Position numbers and translations under genes: made by a program. A stretch of DNA of 64,000 nucleotides from Leifsonia tongyongensis (GTDB lineage: Bacteria; Actinomycetota; Actinomycetes; Actinomycetales; Microbacteriaceae). How positions within the stretch are numbered: position 1 is the first letter of the stretch; each line of letters begins with the position of its first letter. The notes beneath the pieces are model-generated. The model made no database searches and was not told the origin of the DNA. It worked only from the letters and a program-made list of their open reading frames with translations. The DNA is taken from the NCBI RefSeq assembly GCF_010686705.1, contig NZ_JAAGWY010000002.1, positions 1,018,197 to 1,082,196 on the forward strand, given 5' to 3'. Below, in pieces: positions 63,875 through 64,000 of the stretch.

Positions 63875-64000
63875 GCTTGGAGGCCATGATCGCAACGAAA
63901 TGCCCGACGAGCGCGAGGAAGGCGAGCGGCACCAATGCCACCACGAGGATGCGGTTCGCGAGTTCGTCACCGATGAACAGGCCGACGATCGCTGCCAGCA
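63861..64000 (-). CDS. Partial membrane protein at the window edge
   Basis: Only the last 46 codons are in view. They encode two hydrophobic segments (LAAIVGLFIGD and RILVVALVPLAFLALVGHFV) and end MASKRVRS. The gene overlaps the GT2 start and is surely co-transcribed. An O-antigen polymerase or another glycan membrane protein is possible, but the family cannot be told. Confidence 0.6.
   Translation of the reverse strand, partial: LAAIVGLFIGDELANRILVVALVPLAFLALVGHFVAIMASKRVRS

Overview
This window is a stretch of high-GC actinobacterial chromosome. Gene content and order point to a Microbacteriaceae-like organism: ilvD-ilvB-ilvN-ilvC, DUF222-HNH protein, ftsEX-smpB, a tmRNA with an ...ALAA tag, a HisN-type phosphatase and a Wzm/Wzt glycan exporter. 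Coding density is very high and most start codons can be decided. About a dozen genes have a TAnnnT -10 box six or seven bases before the start codon and no Shine-Dalgarno, which predicts leaderless mRNAs. No prophage, IS transposase or CRISPR array is visible.

Layout. 0.1-5.3 kb: branched-chain amino acid genes, all on the minus strand. 5.3-12.7 kb: an ABC exporter, a CorA transporter, the OtsA/OtsB trehalose pair, a TIM-barrel sugar isomerase-like protein and an SGNH hydrolase. 12.8-18.3 kb: a TetR regulator divergent from an MMPL transporter fused to an ATPase-like domain, followed by a YhgE/Pip protein. 19.2-24.4 kb: an atypical glucose-6-phosphate dehydrogenase divergent from a GH15 glucanase/trehalase, then clpS, a DUF2017 gene and a cation/proton antiporter. 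24.5-31.2 kb: a baeRF-like protein, a DUF222-HNH protein, an SDR, a DGPF protein with its ECF sigma factor, a DUF1275 protein and tRNA-Lys. 31.3-40.8 kb: hisN, a NatAB-like ABC exporter, a quinone oxidoreductase, a RimB/RimK-like divergent pair in which RimK carries a TrkA_C domain, a SulP transporter, a YciI protein and a second SGNH hydrolase. 40.9-46.7 kb: ssrA, a SIMPL protein, a tyrosine phosphatase, smpB, ftsX, ftsE and prfB. 46.7-51.3 kb: an MFS transporter, a flavin-dependent LLM enzyme, tRNA-Leu, DedA and a CDF metal exporter. 51.3-58.5 kb: rdgB-rph-murI, pncB, a DUF3039 protein and an ABC transporter whose ATPase has a 334-residue low-complexity N-terminus. 58.8-64 kb: a surface-glycan locus (nucleotidyltransferase, Wzm, Wzt, GT2), small unknown genes and an XRE regulator.

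How genes work together. Ilv enzymes make valine, isoleucine and leucine precursors. OtsA/OtsB make trehalose, and the GH15 enzyme may degrade it or other alpha-glucans. ssrA and smpB form the trans-translation pair, with ftsEX and prfB just beyond. RdgB, RNase PH and MurI form a housekeeping operon. The TetR-MMPL-YhgE block looks like an inducible envelope exporter.

The observations most worth a second look are the MMPL-ATPase fusion, the RimK-TrkA_C fusion, otsA with no ATG/GTG/TTG ahead of its essential N-terminal motif, short tandem duplications lying over gene 3' ends, the low-complexity extensions on two ABC ATPases, a rare-codon patch at the 3' end of ilvD, and a 118-bp inverted-repeat-bounded segment beside a duplicated tRNA-Leu 3' end.
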